Part shown: one piece after another, positions 11,201 through 23,428 of the stretch | Layout of the letters: each line of letters starts with the position of its first letter | Position numbering within the stretch: position 1 is the stretch's first letter | Source: Chrysopilus asiliformis | Lineage: Eukaryota > Arthropoda > Insecta > Diptera > Rhagionidae | DNA: 64,000 bases | NCBI GenBank assembly: GCA_964034945.1 | Contig: OZ035960.1 | Span: 22,369,487 to 22,433,486 of the forward strand | Direction of reading: 5' to 3' | Made by a program: the position numbers and the translations under genes | The notes under the pieces: model-generated | Databases searched by the model: none | What the model was told of the DNA's origin: nothing | What the model saw: the letters and a program-made list of their open reading frames with translations, nothing else

Positions 11201-14200
11201 AAGGGATAGCGTTTAACTTGTATTCAGTCATTCCTTTTTATACCCGTATGGTGAAACCAAAGGGTATATTAACTTTGCCTTACCGTTTGTAACGCCAAGA
11301 TCCCGTCATCGCACAAAAAAATGAATTCCACCAGTGTGTTTAGAATGATAAAAATATTTAATTTCTGCATGTCCGTCCGTCTGTCTGTCCGTCTGTCTGT
11401 CTGTCCGTCTGTCTGTCTGTCCGTCTGTCTGTCCGTCTGTCTGTCTGTCCGTCTGTCTGTGGCGCGGATTGCGGGCGCACGGATTGAGCTAGAGACTTGA
11501 AAGTTTGCACAGATCCGTTTTTCGTAAAATGTGAGGCCAAGTTCGTTAATGGGCAAAAATGGACCATTAGGGGGGGTACCCCCCATACGAACGAAATCGT
11601 TTTTTGTGAATATCTCAAAAACGGTGCATCTTATCAAAAAAGTGCCAGAACAAAAGTTATTTAGGATATGATTCTACATAAAACTCCCATACATCAAAAT
11701 CCGATTGGAATAAATTTTAAAAAATCTTTTTGGAAAGTTTGACTTCAAAGTGGAATTTTGGTATAACTGTTCGAATTTTGATACGAATATCACCATACGG
11801 GTCTCCAATGATTGCCAGATTGGCAATTATAGCTTTTGTTATGTTTAGATCTACATAAGTCTATCTTGCTCTAGTTTTCTGCATTTTTTGCAGTTACAGA
11901 AGTCATGGTAATGGAGGAAAGCCTTTAATTAGCAAAAATTTCATATAAAAATTGACCAGACATTTTTAATCTTTCAAGATATTTTTTTTACTGAACGCTG
12001 ACCAGCTCTAGCTTTACCTTCAAGTTTGCATATAAAAAATTTCTGTCAAAATCTTTTAAAAAATGAATGCGAAAAAATCTTTTCATTTATGATATTCATC
12101 TTGATTAAAAAAAACTTTTATAAAAAGCTAACATTTAAACAAAAAAAAAATTGAAATCCTGGGAAAAATAAAAAAATAGATTGAATTATTTAATTTTGGT
12201 GTATACAATTAACAGATATTATACATATGACTTGCTTCAAAATGACAGGGATCCCAAAAATGCATGTTGGCGCAATACAAGTCCGGCTAATATTCCAGGT
12301 ATTCCCGATGCCAAGAAGTATGTGTGGATGCCAAGCGATGATGAGACGATAAAGCTGGAAAAGCCGAGGTAAGTAATATTATTTGCTTTTTATTTAAAAA
12401 ATTGTTTAATTTACGAGTGATTTAGACCAATTTGCCCCGATTTCGATGACTACAACGATGGTCCTTATGTTGTTGGATCATTTCCTCCGAAAAGTTACTT
12501 CAGCCAAAGTACTGAGGATCTTACCGAGTAAGTATCGCTTACAGATAATAAACAAGATGATTTATTTAAAGGAAATAGTTATATTGTTAATTACAGTAGA
12601 TCTTTCGGCTGTCCAGTCCATGTTGGTCTTCGTCCACCACCACCACCGCTGTTCGTTCCCATCGATGTGCAATCAAGGTAAATAGTATTTTTTTTAATGT
12701 TGTTTCTCCTGTAGTCACAGTTATGATTTTCACATAATTTTGTTTTTGAAAAATCTTTTTCAAAATTCCTCATAATTTCGTTTTTCGATTTCAGAGCAAA
12801 ACATGTGAGTTTCGCGCGATCTCATACCCTGACATCATTCGAAGAAGCATCAAAAGGATTACGTTATTCCGGTAGATTTGCTGCGAGTCAAAACAAGGAG
12901 CGTTTAATTGGTGGCAAAAAGCCGTGCATTGTTGAAAATCAATTACATCATCAACCCCACCCGATAATTATACCTGCAGCAACGAAAATGCAGAAAATGA
13001 CATTACAGCAATTTAACGCACTTCGTCATCAGGAAAATTATCTCCCATCTCCGGCACCGCTACAGCAAATAATTCCAAATATCGGTGTAATGAATATAGG
13101 CTTTGAACAGCAGCCCGAACAATCGAAGGGTATGATTTTAAAACATGGCGCTATGAAAACTCAGGCAACACAAACGGAAGTGTATGTAGCTAGGAAGCGT
13201 GTCTCACCAAATTTATCTTTGAGTCCTCGAACGATATTTAAAGTAAGAACTGATAGAAATTACAAAATTGAAATCTTAAAGCATTTTTAAATCACTTATG
13301 AAATTTTAATATATTTTAAGGTAAAAATGGTATCACAAGGTGCTCAAACGAATCATGTAAACGGTCGGAAATTGACGAAAAGTCTTTCTGAGGTAACTGG
13401 GGCGGAAAGTCGAGATGCCCAAAAGGAAAATAACGCACACTTTCTGAACGTGAAACTGTTAGTAAATTCAAATAGTATATTTTCAAAAACATTTACTCAG
13501 GATAAAAACATTTCAGTCCGGATCACATGCTCCTGCATCGAACGCAATCGGAGGAGCCTTCATCTTGCCAAACTACCCTTAATGTACCTACAAAATATCA
13601 CTACCAATGACATCAGGTTGAGATTGGCGCACCACACGAGTTTAGCGACTTATACCAGGAAGACGCGACTTATTCTCAGGCCCTGGAGCCGGCCCGGGTT
13701 ACTCGTATATCTCGAGATGGATACATGAATGTTCACCTCGTTCCCGAGTACGAGGTTAAACGTTCTTCATCGCAGAAGAGCTTGACCTCCGAGGACGATA
13801 CAGCGCCGTACTACATAAACTCCCATGAATCGTTTGACTTTAAGGCGAATAGTTTACCGCGTCGAAAGTGCAACAATCAACACACGGAGGAGTATTTCAC
13901 CAACAGTTTGCCACGAAAGGAACATTCGGTCCATCACAAAGTTTGTAGACATGTGACCGAATGTTCGAAGCTACCCTCAAGCGAGTCTCCGGAACAATTT
14001 CAATGGGTCCAAGAATCAAAAGAAAGCCTAGATAACCAAGAATGCAGCAAGCGAAGAGCCTCGGCTGGAATCGATGTGATCCCGAGAACCCATTCATTTC
14101 TCCGACGCCAATCAATTCCGCTGCATTGCTATCAGGCGATGGCTCAAGCAGAAGAAAACGATCCAGCCCAATACTATGTTCCAGAGAAAAGTCCCAGTCC

Positions 14201-17200
14201 AGCTGTTGTTCCCGAAATTGATGGAAATCACGAGCCCCCCGAAGAAGAGCAAGAGATTCTAATCGATTTTGAACCGAGGATTTCACCTCCACTTAGTCCC
14301 TACAGTCGCCAGAAGAAGTTGAAGAAAACCCTTTCGGACGGTGAAATTGTTTTCGAGAAGCGACAATGTATCAGAAACAGTGTGGCGGCAGGCATCTCCG
14401 AGGACGAGAGTGTCTCTGATTCGAACAAGGAGCCTGAATATCAAAACCTGCCCATTAGAATTGAGGATCCTTTTGAGAAGAAACATCTCCTCACTTTGCC
14501 GTTACCGACTGAAGATGCCCTTCGGTTGAAGCGGGAAGCTTTCCGGAAAAGATCGATTAGTTTAGAAGATCCCAATATTTGTGAGGAGACTCGATTGGCC
14601 AGATCTGCTCCATCTTCACCAAATCAAAAGGAGCTTTTGGTACAGTCGACTTCCCCTTATCCTTCGACTGATTCATTGGCGAATGATTTGACGCGTGATC
14701 ACTCTGAGGGAGGAATATGGAATGAGTCTCAAGCGACAGTTCTACATGCTGAGGCCAGGTATGTGGATTTTTTCGCACTGAGTGCTCCTTTGATATCGAA
14801 TCACGGATTCTGGTGGTAGTGCGAGGGCAAGAAGTGTTGATTTATAATTGATAGGCAACACATTAGATGTAGGTTCATGGAAATCTGTCAATGCAAGAGA
14901 AGTAATAAGATGGAAAATTTACGTTAAAGATTTCCATCTTATTTTTGTTGGGAGTTCCAGTTCAAACTTTGGGCTTTGTTTTGGTTTCGCTTGAATTTGA
15001 AAAAAAAATGATTGAGTTGAAGTGCTTTTTAAATTAAGACACAAAAATATCCGAAAATTAAAATACGATTAATGTATTTTTAGGGAAGAAGATGAAACCC
15101 TTTTGCAAACCCAGTCACAACGGAGAAAAACTTTAGTACTGCAGCATCAACAACGAAGTTCTATTGATACGGATGCATTAGAAACAGAAGATCAGTTATT
15201 AGATCAGGTAAATATACCAAATTTCGTTGAGAAACAAAAATAGTGACGGTTACGCAAAACAAAATTTACGAAAAAAGTGATACAAGAGTTGCACACTCCC
15301 GCTTTACCCCGCGTACAAATCTTGTGGGTTTCAAAAAAATTAAATCTTCCTGCGACGGCAGAAAATTTAAGGTCCTTTATTCTGGGGCCCAACAACCTTC
15401 CCATTGCGGGGCTTTGCATAAAACTATCAAAATTTTATTTATTTTTCAACTTCTTTTAGTCTGTACCACGTGTTGCGTCACCATTTTTAAAGCCAGCAGC
15501 AACTCAAACAGCATCACCATTAGAGCCTACTATTGAAAGCACAACGACGGTTACAGTCCCTAATATTTCGTTGAGTCCTTCTGATGATAAAGAAACCGAT
15601 GACCATCAAGTACCCCGAAGGATGTCGTCTACGATCGATTTGCCAAGAACGCTTTCATCCGAACGAAAAAAGGTTGAGCCTGTGGTTCATGCCACGAGTC
15701 CTCAAAGGTTTTTTTTTCAGTGTAAAAATATAGATTTTTGAAATTGTCATTACTATTTTTTTAGATTGATTCAATCGCCAGAAGCTGTCCATTTACCACA
15801 AGAACATTCACCTAATCGTATCGAAGTAATTATGCGGAATAATACCGACATATCAGAATGCAGTACGAATACCGATGATTATGTCACCTGCACCGATAAT
15901 TCCAAAAAGCAAGCGGATGTGAAAACTTCAACCACTGTTAGTTCATCTTCAACACAAATACCAGGTTTGATATTAAAATGGGTAAAATGTGTCTATCAGT
16001 TCTTTATAGAAACAATTGAGTCGCTCATACTATTCAATATTTTCTGTTGAAAAAAAAAACACTTTCTAGAAATTTCTAGCACGAAATTTCTTCTAGAAGA
16101 TTTACTCTTCATAAAATTTAGTAGTTGTACATATTATCGGTGTTTCAGTAGAGATTTCGATATCCCTAAATCGACAAAAATTGATAGATTCCTTCCACTT
16201 TAATTTTTAAGTTTCAGCGCAAAGTTCACAAATAGTCACTCATGATGGGTCATCGTTTGAAAGTGCTTCCTCACTATATTCAGCCAAGGGTGAGATTTTA
16301 TGCGATGAAGTCCAACAGGTGGAAGAGGTCGTTTCATCCCTTGAAGCGGATCCAACAACCCCGAAGCGACTTTCGCCAACGGATTCTGTAAATAGTACCT
16401 CTTCAGGTAGCTATAATTTAAACGATATTATGCAATTAAAGGCACAGCAGCCTCCAGAGACCTCACCGATTCGGACAAACGTCTCTGTGAAACTACCCCC
16501 GGCCACTAAAAAGTCCGAATCTTTTTCCGAGGACGACCGCAGTGAAAAGGGATATTCGTCGTCAGGATACAATGAGAAGCATGGTGTCGAGCATCGCAGC
16601 TCGAAATTTCGACGACTCCGCGAACTGAACGAGGACGAACGACGCCGGCGGAAGAATAACATAAAACTCGACATCGAAAGGGAGAATCTGAGAGCTTTAA
16701 CTTCACCATCCAAGAAGCCAATCGCAGATTTTAAACCGATTTCACCGGAAGAACGACCTTCGATGATCATTGATGGGGCTACTTGCCAGAGCAAAAGTAA
16801 ACGCCATCGGATCAAAGTTCGACGGCAGCACAGGAATAAAAGCTCCTCGGGGGATGATATTTTGACCCCTAGGAAACCTAAAGAAAGTCCTTCGTACAAT
16901 AATCAAGAACGTCGTGCAACGACTTATTCAGTACCAACGAAATTAAATCCGTCCGTATGCCATGTGAGTTGTATTAGTCCCAAGACTCCACGGCCAGAAT
17001 CTGACTCCATTCATCGTTTGGGATTGGAGGCTAAATCGACAGAGTCCTTGCGATCCGTATCACCGGGTTCAGATTCGGTGTTTTTTAGCGAAGTCGATGT
17101 TAGTGCTGAACAGCAAGTCCATTGCTATCACTGTGGTAAGGAAGTTGAGATAATAGCCGCTGTATCTGGTTCACAAGAATCCATCATTGGTATAGAGCGC

Positions 17201-20200
17201 GAAATTCCAGGAATAGTTAAACCGCCAGCTGACTTCGCCGATTCACCAGTCACGACCAAAAGTGGCCAGCGGCTCTACAAGAAAATGGACAAAAGATTTC
17301 GATCTGAGGAGAGACAGGTTGATCGTCGATCGTATCGCATTCGACAGGAATGTGTTAGGGCGAAGGTGAATAACTTTTCTTTTTTTATATCTAGAAATTT
17401 TAATTTGGTCAATGATGTCCTTTTTGAAATTTTAGAGTGAAGAACGTGGAAAAGACCAGTCCGAATCTGGACAAACATCTCTTAGGCCGGCTGGATCCAG
17501 TCCTTGCGTTATGCCTGAAGCTCAAGGTGCTACGCGCGGTCAAGCACCAGATCCTGAACAAGGAGTATACCATGGCAACTATAAAATGGGAATGTGGATT
17601 TGTATCGCTGACCATAATGTTTGGAGGAGAGATGACCAGCATAATGTAGGTCAGTATAACCCACATTTGAAAAGAGGTTGATTTACGATTTGGACCGAAT
17701 TTTTTTTTTGTTTCTTTTTAACGTGATATCTGTGAGAACATTTTGAATGAAAAATTAGAATTTCACTTTTTTTTACAATTTTTCTTTAATTAAACAGATT
17801 ATTCCCGCGATACATTGGAACGCCGTGGATCAACGAATTCGGAAAAGGAGTTTCGGAAGAAATACCAAGCGATTACCCACAGATTGGTTCACAGAAGATC
17901 CTGTGTAGAAATGTACCGGAGACAAAGCACAAATTCATTCTGTAATTTTAAATTTTTGTCAAAATTTACATGTGATTCCTTAAACAATATTTTTCAATTT
18001 CAGTTACTGATAAAACGATTGTCGTCCGTCGTGAATCGGGCGAATTTGGGTTCAGGATTCATGGCTCGAAACCGGTGGTTGTTTCTGCAATAGAAACGGA
18101 CACACCGGCTGAAAGTTCGGGACTGGGAGTGGGCGATATTGTACTCTCCGTAAATGGAATTTGCGTTATAGATAAAACTCATTCGGAAGTAGTAAAAATC
18201 GCTCACGCTGGAAGCGATACGCTGGAATTGGAAGTAGCCAAAGCGGCGAACAAAGAATTATCAGAGAAAAAAGAGGATCCGAATCCGCCTTTGTACTCTG
18301 GTTACCTGTGGAGGCAAAGTAGGCATCTGAATGGAACCTTAAAGACTGCCAAATGGATAAGAAGATGGTTCTCTTTGCGATCTGATCACTGTTTGTACTT
18401 TTTTATCACAGATAAAGTGAGTTTATTACATAAAATTTTAAGTACTTGAAATACCTATATTTTATTTCATTTCACTACAATAAAGGATATTCAGCCAGTC
18501 GGTGCTGTCCTTCTTACAAATCATACAGTTCAACATTGTAAGGCTGATGATGGCCGACCACATGCTTTTAAAATATACTCTGGGGATGGCTTAACCCTTT
18601 ACTTGGCTGCCGATTCCGAAGAAAGTGCCAACCGATGGGTTTTAAAAATGTGCCATGCCTCGAAACAGGGCGATCCTTGGCTTGAAACTAGGTAAATTTT
18701 CCCGCATATTGTATTTGTATAGAATTCTAAATAACATCTTATTACTTTTAGTATGAAATTTCTGAAACTATTTCCTAGTAATATACCAAAAACGGATTGT
18801 TGCGGTTATTTAATGAAACTAGGAAGTCGCTGGCATGGCTGGTCAAAGCGCTTTTGTGTTTTAAAGGACGCTTGCATTTATTTTTATCAAGACGAGCATA
18901 GTAAAGGAGCAATCGGTATGAAATTTATAATATTTGTTTAAATAACAACAAAAGAATTTAACTTTTTTTTTTCACCAAAGGAATGGCGTGTTTACAAGGC
19001 TATCGTGTTCAAAGTAATGTCGTGGGCAAAAAGCACGCTTTCGAAATTGCCCCATCTGAACCAAAATTGCGGCATTATTATTTTAGCACTGAATCTGAAA
19101 TGGATAAAAAGAGGTAAACTTTGAAATTCGGAAGATTCAAACGTTTTAGGCTTTTCAAATTTTGCACATTATAAACAAGTTACAGGCGTATTTCGATTAA
19201 CGATGTTTTTGGGAAGGTCACATTGCTTGATTTTATGTCCCGTCAAATTGCTTGATTTTATGTCGTATATCTAAGCGTCGTATATTCACTAAAAAAATAA
19301 TTCGTAATATCCATGAAAAAATAAAGTGTATGGAAATTTAAATGTGATTTGGAACCATCGAAGTGTGTGTGTGTAAATTCCATTGAAAACTTCATGATTT
19401 CTATGAATAACTTCATAAACGCTATGAAAAATTGTTTCATAAAAATAATGATTTTTTTGCCATAGGTTTTAAGAACACACTTCAATGGTTCCAAATTATG
19501 CATAAATTTTCATAGACTTTATCAAACTTTTTATAGATATTACGAATTATTTTTCTGAGTGCATGACAAATTTTGGAATAAACTTCAACGTAATAATTCT
19601 GACATTTTATTTTCAATTGAGGATTTTCTGTTGGTGGTTAGTTAGTTCTGTTTGGCCTATGTTACACACGGCAACTTTAAGCGGCGGCTTTTCTTAAGTA
19701 TAGACGAGAGAAATGAGGGAAGCGGTGGCCCCTCACTTCTCTCGCCTATACTTAAGAAAAGTCACCGCTTAAAGTTGCCGTGTGTAACATAGGCCTTAGA
19801 CAGCTAAATAATTTTAAACATGGGAGGTAGCAAATCGTGAGTACAGCAAGAAATTATTACAGTAACGGCCTGGCCTACTGATGCAACCAACGTGAAGTTA
19901 GCTACGGTTGAACTTGATTAAATTTCCCACTTACTCTGGATCGTCTTTTTAATGTTTAGCCCTTTCACTGCCGATTTTGTATTTTGAGACCTAAACATTT
20001 TTTTCTGACTTAAATGGACTTTAATGATCATAAGTTGACAACTTGTAACAAAAATTTTGAAAAAATAATACTAATAGTATGTTTTTGGCTATGTCCATTA
20101 TAATGCTCATAACCACTCAATGGTCAGAAAGTAAATTATATATTTTTTGAATATAAGAACATATGTGATTTAATAAAAAAGTAGGAAGAAAATATTGCTT

Positions 20201-20785
20201 TCATAGCAAACGTATAAACATTACTTTTATATCGAACATAACACAAAAAAGCCAAGCACTTAGCGCCCCCTGTTGCACTCATATCAGACGTTTGCACTAA
20301 AATGACTATTTTTACGCACACTAAACTACAAAATATGATAACTTAAATGCAGATAATGCAATCCTACAGATTACGAAAAACCAGCTTGGAAGAAGAATTT
20401 TGCGAATTCTTAAGTATAAGGAACTTTTAAACACAATGTCCATTGTAATGGACAAAATCAGTGAAAGGGTTAGTGTTCTAGAACATTAAAATAACGCAAC
20501 TAATGTAATTCGAAATTTTTTCTCACTTAAAAAGGTCTCAGGGAAAAAGTAAAAAAAACACCACCTTTTATATTTTTCGTACCAAACTCAAAGCTTTTAC
20601 GTGTAACAAAATAATCTTTCGGGTTGTCCATAAAATAAGTCATGCATGAATATTTGAAAATTAGAGTGACACATTTTATGACAATCTATTATGAAACACT
20701 AAAAATAATACTTTGGACAAAATATTTTTTCAGATGGGTGGCAGCTCTGGAATATTCAATTGATCGCTGGATGAAAGCCTGTTGA
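8284..20785 (+). CDS. PDZ and tandem PH domain scaffold-like protein (20 exons), with internal TGA
   Basis: Exons: 8284-8308, 8800-9047, 9102-9268, 12249-12368, 12426-12527, 12597-12677, 12795-13242, 13321-13457, 13517-14758, 15084-15207, 15460-15707, 15765-15964, 16218-17365, 17436-17649, 17798-17941, 18004-18416, 18486-18691, 18752-18915, 18981-19113, 20734-20785. All junctions are GT-AG and phases match. The sum is 5616 nt (1871 codons plus stop, counting the internal TGA as codon 474). Residues 1 to about 1550 are a low-complexity Ser/Pro/basic region, with a single CxxC (VHCYHCGKE) and a basic helix-like stretch ([14 protein letters not shown]). Then come a PDZ domain (about 1552-1635, GFRIHG carboxylate loop), PH1 (about 1646-1755, GYLWRQS to RWVLKMC) and PH2 (about 1773-1868, [10 protein letters not shown] to WVAALEYSI). 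PDZ domains bind C-terminal peptides and PH domains bind phosphoinositides or proteins, so a membrane-associated adaptor is likely. The ATG at 8284 is the first after an in-frame stop. Orthologue not recognised. The 3' half is secure; the first six exons are less certain. Confidence 0.8.
9578..10189. mobile_element. Harbinger-like MITE with TACTATGTTCACAC ends, copy 1
   Basis: The left end is TACTATGTTCACACTGACGC and the right end GCGAACATAGTA. The flanks are TAA at 9575-9577 and 10190-10192. Near each end lies the palindrome-rich motif CACGTAATTTTGCG. The body includes a direct duplication of GGATTGCTATGAATTTTAGT (from about 9690). A second copy at 30987-31610 is very similar and flanked by TTA. 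No transposase is present. Confidence 0.75.
11232..11847 (+). repeat. mini-me/DINE-1-like repeat with long (GTCY)n array
   Basis: It opens with TATACCCGTATGGTGAAACC and a partner AAAGGGTATA, followed by CTTACCGTTTGTAACGCC. Next comes a run of GTCC/GTCT tetranucleotides (11371-11461, the longest in the window). It ends with the hairpin TGCCAGATTGGCA followed by TTATAGCTTTTGTTATGTTT. This layout, with a GTCY proto-microsatellite, matches the mini-me family of Diptera, later tied to Helitron-like DINE-1 elements. That assignment is inference. The reading frames through it are artefacts of the microsatellite. Confidence 0.65.
13608..13610 (+). other. In-frame TGA-C inside the PDZ-PH-PH coding sequence
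   Basis: With the well-formed 59-nt intron 13458-13516, exon 9 enters in a frame giving [17 protein letters not shown] and on to KYHYQ. It then meets TGA followed by C and continues open for 1146 nt as [19 protein letters not shown] and onward. Both sides look coding. Options are translational readthrough (TGA-C is the favoured leaky context in flies), an alternative acceptor at 13646 (CGAGTTTAG then CGAC) that also restores the frame and skips the stop, a 33-nt GT-AG segment at 13583-13615 too short for a usual intron, or a sequence error. Confidence 0.75.
18004..18691 (+). other. PDZ domain and first PH domain exons
   Basis: Exon 16 (18004-18416) encodes a whole PDZ domain. It has the strand [17 protein letters not shown] with a carboxylate-binding loop, the helix-preceding block [15 protein letters not shown], and the second helix [11 protein letters not shown]. 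The same exon begins PH1 ([13 protein letters not shown], then [18 protein letters not shown]). Exon 17 completes PH1 and ends with the C-terminal helix containing the invariant Trp ([13 protein letters not shown]). Confidence 0.85.
19287..19561. mobile_element. MITE with CACT-AAAAATAATTCG ends
   Basis: The left end CACTAAAAAAATAATTCG and the right end CGAATTATTTTTCTGAGTG form an inverted repeat of about 25 bp with small differences. The right terminus matches the CACTCAG element family at 7404 and 23104. An inner pair of inverted motifs (GGAACCATCGAAGTGTG and CACACTTCAATGGTTCC) makes most of the element foldable. Confidence 0.6.
19654..19796. mobile_element. Foldback MITE with TTACACACGGCAAC motif
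   Basis: A 143-base near-perfect palindrome runs from GGCCTATGTTACACACGGCA to its inverse TGCCGTGTGTAACATAGGCC, with arms of about 60 bases (inner arm sequence CTTAAGTATAG). The 17-base terminal motif TTACACACGGCAACTTT is shared with the larger MITEs at 220-592 and 4123-4747, so all three probably used the same transposase. Confidence 0.75.
19956..20473. mobile_element. piggyBac-like MITE with TTAG flanks
   Basis: The left end CCCTTTCACTGCCGATTTTG and right end CAGTGAAAGGG (preceded by CAAAAT) are inverted repeats with a three-base gap. Each is bounded outside by TTAG (19956-19959 and 20470-20473). Ends starting CCC with a 4-base TTAR duplication point to a piggyBac-type element using a variant of TTAA. 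Confidence 0.6.
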
Positions 20786-20849
20786 TTTGGTATATTTTTT
20801 ACATTTTGCGCATTAACGTTCATTAATATTTACATAATGTTAAATATGA

Positions 20850-20855
20850 AATAAA
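20850..20855 (+). terminator. Polyadenylation signal of the PDZ-PH-PH gene
   Basis: AATAAA lies 65 bases after the stop codon, in the expected place for 3' end formation. Confidence 0.5.
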
Positions 20856-22764
20856 AACCATTTTGTAATAATCAAACGAATCAATCCTTATTTGTCAGAA
20901 TCTTGGACCTTAGACGACGACTTATGGAATTGAGAGATGCATTTTGAATTAATTTTCATCGAAACCAAAATTAATTTAATGTTCACATTAGCGAATAATG
21001 CAGTATTTTTACATTACTGAATACTGACTTGAGTAAAAATTTCATTACAAACAAATTTTTAACGTAATTTTTATTAATTTTTTTGACTTAAGATATTTTT
21101 AAATAGTTTGAATTGTATTGCATTTGCAAGAATTAATCAAGTTACCGGCATATATTCTCGAATTGATATGAAAATACACGTATATCTTATGGTCAAAAAA
21201 AAAATTAGATTATTAGATTATCAAATTAATGTTTTATTGAAGAAAAAAGAAAACAAAATATATAGTACTCGTATATACCAAAAATAGTTATAAACAATTA
21301 CAATTCTAGGTAAAACAAAAGATATGAAAAAAAAAATCCTTTGTATGTAGTTAAAATTATATAGAAAATATTAAATTTATACGTCACGTTGTCTCGAGAA
21401 ATTGTTCTATTTAAATAAATATATCAAAAGAAAGTTGAAATTATTTAAACAAAACAAAAACAAGGTGGAGAAAAAAGGGCACCACAGTAAAATTTATCAT
21501 TGTTAGTGAGAGATTCATATAATTGCACAATAATTTTATTAACATGTCGTACAATTTTGTGTTAGTTATAAAAATCACATGAGAAATTAATTGGAAACGG
21601 CTTTTCGGCAGTTATGATATATTGGAATAATAAAATAAATGTTAAAACAGTAAATTTGTAGTCTATTTCAAAATGAAATAAAATAATAAATGATGAAAGT
21701 AATTTGCGGTTTTAATAACCTTTCTAATTTTATGGGATTTCCTAAAAAAGCATTCGTCGGCTGTTACTATCAAAGGAGAATGTTCCCCTGTATCTTTTGA
21801 ACCCCTCAATGGAGGACATTGTAACAAATTGTGTTGGATTGCTCTTGATAGTGTGGATGTTTTTACCCATGTATGCGGCGTGAATTTCCCTCTCCTCCGT
21901 CCACCAAATTAACGAATTTTCATAGAGTTTTTTTCATCGGATATAGGGCTATGTAAGGATCAACTAGACGTCATATTGTCGCGCTGTTAGCTCTCAATAT
22001 AAAAATAACATAAAAAGGGATATTTTTAAAAAAAACTATCGGAAATTGCGAAAAAAATGCACTAACCGAATAGAGCAACTTATATTCTATCTAAATTGCT
22101 CTGCAGCCAGTGAAAGTGGGGTTTCATCGGTAAAATTTAGTGCACTCAAAAAATATAATAAAGAAATCCTCGGTCCTATTGACAAAGTCTGTTTTGTTGA
22201 ATCCCAACAATTTTTTTTTTTGTTGAATTGATAAAAGAATTGTTTGAAAAACAAAAATTTGTAAATATAACAATTTTTTGTCATTTTGACAAATAAGGCA
22301 TTGTTAATTTCACAATTTTTTATTGATTTAACAAAACATCATTTGTAATCATACTGAATCTTTTTAATTAAAATCGGTTATTTACCGGGTGAAAATTTTA
22401 ATTCAAAATATATATTTTGAATACTAACCTGACGTTTCGGACAAGACTATGTGGTCCATGGGCACAGGCGGGACTGACTTCTCAGTTGCTCAGCCTTGAA
22501 CTTGACCGCAAATTGTAATGGTGCTGTTGAAGCGGTTTCATGAGAAAGTAGAAGAGGGATGAGGAGAACCGGGAACTTTTGGATAACGCATAATTGAAAA
22601 CTTTTTGATACTTTTAGGCAGACAAATTTAAGTTTATTGTGTTTTAAGCTCATACCTGATGTTTTTACTTCAAAAACCGAAATTTAAAAAAATGAGCCCC
22701 GCAAGTCCCTGGGAAATCTACCCAGTGACTCAGTTAGATGAGTCCGCAACACATCTGTATGTAT

Positions 22765-22784
22765 GGGTTAGGTTAGGTTAGGTT
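22765..22784 (+). repeat. Short interstitial (TTAGG)n run
   Basis: Three full GGTTA/TTAGG units appear in tandem. This is the canonical insect telomere repeat, generally absent from dipteran telomeres. A run this short is most likely part of a degraded element or chance. Confidence 0.5.
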
Positions 22785-23103
22785 GGAGTGGCTGCCAAAA
22801 GGCACACTTAGGCCAGAAATGACCCATTGTTATACCACACGAATCGTAATGATCCATATGTATGCAAGTAACGAAATTTATAAGATCGATTTATACAAAA
22901 AAAAACTTTGTTTTGACTCGATTTTTTGCATACGAATGCTGTTGTCGTTCCATGATACCTTTTTGAATGCGCCTTTGGACAAAATGAACCATTTTCGAGA
23001 AAATTACAAAAATCTTTACAATTTGTATGGAGGAGGGGAAAAGGAGTGGTTCCATTTAATTCATTTTCGGACAGGCTTTAACTTTTGATAAAAGCATGTT
23101 CTA

Positions 23104-23375
23104 CACTCAGAAAAATGGAGGCTAACTCGACGACCTACATACGGCGTAATTGGCCTCGGGCAGGCGCGCGTTCGCCTGCATGTGGGCAAGTAAAACTGAG
23201 TTGACCTGTGGTCGGAGAAATTCTGAAATTAAGCCACCAGCAGGTGAAGTAGGGCATTGGGAGCTGCACGAGTTGACCTTAGATAGGTTAACTCTGACCG
23301 CTAGCTGGCTTACAGAAACCTCTGTAAGGTCAGAGTTAACCTGACAAAAAGTTGACCTGAACATTTTTCTGAGTG
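23104..23375. mobile_element. MITE with CACTCAG ends, copy 2 (TA duplication)
   Basis: This is nearly identical over its whole 272 bases to 7404-7675, with the same 14-bp ends. It is flanked by TA on both sides (23102-23103 and 23376-23377). The TA duplication points to Tc1/mariner-type mobilisation. Confidence 0.8.
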
Positions 23376-23428
23376 TATGCCAAATTGCAACTTTCTGCCT
23401 TAATTAGTTGTCGAGTTGTCAATTTGAA

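Larger units (their letters stand above)
9269..12248. other. Intron 3 of the PDZ-PH-PH gene, repeat-filled
   Basis: This 3-kb intron carries a Harbinger-like MITE (9578-10189), a patch of degenerate GAACCAAATTTTTGAAATTT repeats (about 10490-10740) and a mini-me-like element (11232-11847). No separate gene is supported. The CATGGTAATGGAGG and TCCATTACCATGA motifs that flank 10860-11920 in inverted orientation may mark the ends of another element that surrounds the mini-me copy. Confidence 0.5.
19114..20733. other. Last intron of the PDZ-PH-PH gene, with three MITEs
   Basis: This 1.6-kb intron separates the penultimate exon from the 52-nt last exon. It contains elements at 19287-19561, 19654-19796 and 19956-20473, listed separately. 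Nothing else is recognised. Confidence 0.6.

Noticed and set aside
11269..11637. Minus-strand frame with [12 protein letters not shown] repeats
   Set aside because: It is a direct translation of the GTCY microsatellite in a dispersed repeat.
13327..13728. 133-residue ORF reading through the intron at 13458-13516
   Set aside because: The unspliced frame ends at 13728 and does not join the long downstream coding frame; splicing gives the coding-like frame.
22700..22730. kappaB-like GGGAAATCTACC motif upstream of TEP-A
   Set aside because: A single degenerate match 2 kb from the start in AT-rich DNA is expected by chance.
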